Below are positions 5,880 to 7,255 of a stretch of DNA of 7,255 nt, piece by piece; position 1 is the stretch's first letter; each line of letters opens with the position of its first letter. The notes beneath the pieces are model-generated. The model was not told the origin of the DNA. It saw only the letters and a list, made by a program, of their open reading frames with translations, and made no database searches. The DNA lies in the NCBI GenBank assembly GCA_030621535.1, contig JAUXHM010000051.1, forward strand, positions 1-7,255, given 5' to 3'. The DNA comes from Candidatus Methanophagales archaeon. Lineage in GTDB: Archaea; Halobacteriota; Syntropharchaeia; Alkanophagales; Methanospirareceae. Position numbers and translations under genes: made by a program.

Positions 5880-5893
5880 GTAAAGAAACAGGT
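5876..5893. repeat. Short dyad just upstream of the ilvD TATA box
   Basis: ACCTGT (5876-5881) pairs with ACAGGT (5888-5893) around the 6-nt spacer AAAGAA. It shares bases 5876-5879 with the right arm of the larger dyad, so the two could not form together as RNA. It directly abuts the TATA-like run, where the factor B recognition element would sit, so an operator or activator site is plausible. Confidence 0.45.
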
Positions 5894-5894
5894 A

Positions 5895-5906
5895 CATTTA
5901 AATAAC
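5895..5906 (+). promoter_or_regulatory. Candidate TATA box for ilvD
   Basis: CATTTAAATAAC is A+T-rich and TATA-like. A start site about 25 nt downstream falls near 5925-5930, just ahead of the GGTGATG site, leaving a leader of roughly 15 nt before the ilvD ATG. No better candidate is seen in this 149-bp gap. Confidence 0.4.
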
Positions 5907-5930
5907 ACCATGGATAATAATCTTCTTTAA

Positions 5931-5936
5931 GGTGAT
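5931..5936 (+). promoter_or_regulatory. Strong Shine-Dalgarno site of ilvD
   Basis: GGTGAT matches the anti-Shine-Dalgarno end of archaeal 16S rRNA and lies 6 nt before the ATG at 5943. It fixes that ATG as the start. The ATG inside GGTGATG (5935) is rejected because it is in another frame. Confidence 0.8.
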
Positions 5937-5942
5937 GACCCT

Positions 5943-7255
5943 ATGCGTTCAGACATATTAAAGAAAAATATTGAAACATTACCGCATCGTGCATTATTGA
6001 TGTCTGCGGGACTGAAAGAAGACGATTTTGACATGGATAAACCTTTTATTGGCGTTGCGAACTCGTATAACAACATCATCCCGGGGCACGTTCACTTGAA
6101 CGAACTAACGCAGGAAGTGAAGCGAGGGATTAGAGATGCGGGCGGCGTTCCTTTAGAATGGGGCGTGCCGGGTGTTTGTGACGGCGTTGCGATGTTTGTA
6201 GAGATGCGGCTATCGCTTCCAAGCAGGGAACACATTGCGGATAATATTGAGATAATGACCCTTTCACATTCTTTAGATGGTTGGGTTGGCGTGACGAACT
6301 GTGACAAAATCACTCCGGGAATGTTAATGGCTGCAGGACGTCTCGATTTACCGGCGATTATGCTTACGGGAGGTCCAATGAAAGCCAATGTGGTAGGGGG
6401 CAAGAAGCACCATCCTATTGAAGGTTGTGGCGTCGTGGGTCAGGTAAAAGGGGGTGTAATGAGCGAGGAAGAAGCGAATAAAATGCTTCCTCTTATGGCT
6501 TGCGGCGCGGGTTCATGTGTCGGGCTCTTTACTGCAAATACAATGGCTGTCGCTACTGAGGTACTGGGCATGTCACTAACAAAATGCGCAACGACTCTGG
6601 CGATAGACGCGGAGAAAAAGAAGCAGGCGTATGAAACTGGTAAAAGAATCGTTGCACTGGTCAGAGAGGACATAAAGCCAGGAGATATAATGACAAAAAA
6701 CGCATTCGAGAATGCGATACGGGTAGATATGGCAATGGGCGGCTCAACAAATGCCGTTTTGCATATCCCCGCGATAGCCCGAGAAGCGGGCGTGGATATT
6801 AATGTGGATATGTTCGATGAGATAGCACGGGAAACGCCGAATTTATGTAAGATAATCCCTGCGGGAACTGATGAGATGGCTGACGTTGACCGCGCGGGAG
6901 GCGTTCCTGCGGTTCTTAACTGCTTAAAGGATATGCTAAAAGATTCACTGACGGTAAACGGAAAATCAATACGGAAGATAGCAGAAGAAGGGAAAGTGCT
7001 GGATGACGATGTTATTAGACCCCTCAATAATGCATATTTTTCTGAAGGTGGCATAGCTGTTTTAAAGGGGAACATTGCACACAGCGCGATAATAAAGCAA
7101 ACCGCGGTTGAAAAGGAGATGATGGTTCATTCGGGACCTGCTAAGGTGTTCTATACCGAAAAGGAATTGATGGATGCGATAACCCCTTACGGGGCTTGCG
7201 GGGTCGCGGGGCAGAGCCTCACAGAAGCAAAAAGGATTGCAGAGGGGGATGTGAT
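5943..7255 (+). CDS. ilvD: Dihydroxyacid dehydratase IlvD, C-terminus cut by the window edge
   Basis: IlvD dehydrates 2,3-dihydroxyisovalerate and its methylvalerate homologue to the 2-keto acids that lead to valine, leucine and isoleucine. I translated 437 complete codons; the family is about 550 aa, so about 110 are missing. Family landmarks are NSYNNIIPGHVHL (40-52), VTNCDKITPGMLMA (117-130) with cluster ligand C120, ACGAGSCVGLFTANTM (186-201) with C187 and C192, and AMGGSTNAVLH (264-274). The position that holds the first cysteine in plant-type [2Fe-2S] enzymes is GHVHL here, as in the E. coli enzyme, so an oxygen-labile [4Fe-4S] cluster is likely. Six-phosphogluconate dehydratase (Edd) is related, but the N-terminus and motifs fit IlvD better. 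The start has a strong GGTGAT site. No other branched-chain pathway gene is visible in the window. Confidence 0.96.
   Translation, partial: MRSDILKKNIETLPHRALLMSAGLKEDDFDMDKPFIGVANSYNNIIPGHVHLNELTQEVKRGIRDAGGVPLEWGVPGVCDGVAMFVEMRLSLPSREHIADNIEIMTLSHSLDGWVGVTNCDKITPGMLMAAGRLDLPAIMLTGGPMKANVVGGKKHHPIEGCGVVGQVKGGVMSEEEANKMLPLMACGAGSCVGLFTANTMAVATEVLGMSLTKCATTLAIDAEKKKQAYETGKRIVALVREDIKPGDIMTKNAFENAIRVDMAMGGSTNAVLHIPAIAREAGVDINVDMFDEIARETPNLCKIIPAGTDEMADVDRAGGVPAVLNCLKDMLKDSLTVNGKSIRKIAEEGKVLDDDVIRPLNNAYFSEGGIAVLKGNIAHSAIIKQTAVEKEMMVHSGPAKVFYTEKELMDAITPYGACGVAGQSLTEAKRIAEGDV

Noticed and set aside
5822..5893. Known metabolite riboswitch or T-box before ilvD
   Set aside because: The stems are short, no conserved riboswitch core is recognisable, and T-boxes are not known from archaea.
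5910..5930. Six-codon frame MDNNLL ending just before the ilvD Shine-Dalgarno, possibly a leader peptide with leucine codons
   Set aside because: The likely TATA box at 5895-5906 would place transcription start inside or after it, it has no Shine-Dalgarno, and two leucines in six codons is easily chance.
6440..7075. Minus-strand open frame of 211 codons
   Set aside because: It lies wholly inside ilvD in antisense. The plus-strand product matches dihydroxyacid dehydratase throughout, and the antisense product is a Ser/Ala/Ile-rich shadow with no recognisable motif.
1..7255. CRISPR array, tRNA or rRNA gene, transposase, toxin-antitoxin or defence genes
   Set aside because: No regularly spaced repeats, no cloverleaf and no such protein motifs were seen on either strand; gaps between genes are all under about 155 bases.

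Overview
The window reads as chromosomal DNA of an anaerobic archaeon, most likely a euryarchaeote. The evidence is an archaeal/eukaryotic-type ribosomal protein (S3Ae/eS1), an archaeal beta-CASP ribonuclease, GGTGA-type Shine-Dalgarno sites at some genes and apparently none at others, TATA-like boxes upstream of starts, and T-rich tracts after one gene. Base composition is moderate and codon use looks uniform. I cannot name the genus. A methanogen- or ANME-like lineage is a guess from general feel, not from a diagnostic gene.

Layout. Five genes lie on the minus strand. Read in the direction of transcription they are: rsmA/ksgA (16S rRNA dimethyladenosine transferase, 5365-4580); a fused pyrK-pyrD gene (NAD-linked class 1B dihydroorotate dehydrogenase in one chain, 4492-2711); purQ (amidotransferase subunit of FGAM synthase, 2555-1686); the gene for ribosomal protein S3Ae (1561-992); and a beta-CASP RNase that overlaps the S3Ae stop codon and runs off the left edge (995-1). 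Two genes lie on the plus strand: an unrecognised 104-aa protein (5479-5793), divergent from rsmA, and ilvD (dihydroxyacid dehydratase, from 5943), which runs off the right edge. No gene-free stretch exceeds about 155 bases. I see no tRNA, rRNA, CRISPR array or transposase.

How the genes relate. Three are biosynthetic (pyrimidine, purine, branched-chain amino acids) and three concern ribosomes or RNA (S3Ae, RsmA, the RNase). The S3Ae-RNase pair is tightly coupled by an ATGA overlap. The other genes are separated by 85-155 bp gaps, several with promoter-like or dyad-symmetric elements, so most are probably separate transcription units.

Points of interest. The S3Ae gene appears to start at CTG. 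PyrK and PyrD are fused. An 83-bp element with perfect 14-bp terminal inverted repeats lies between pyrKD and purQ and is followed by T-tracts on the minus strand. A perfect 24-bp purine/pyrimidine palindrome sits just upstream of purQ. Overlapping dyads lie upstream of ilvD, and a palindromic TATA element sits between rsmA and the small unknown gene. I did not find a convincing previously undescribed multi-gene system; the genes are mostly core metabolism and translation.
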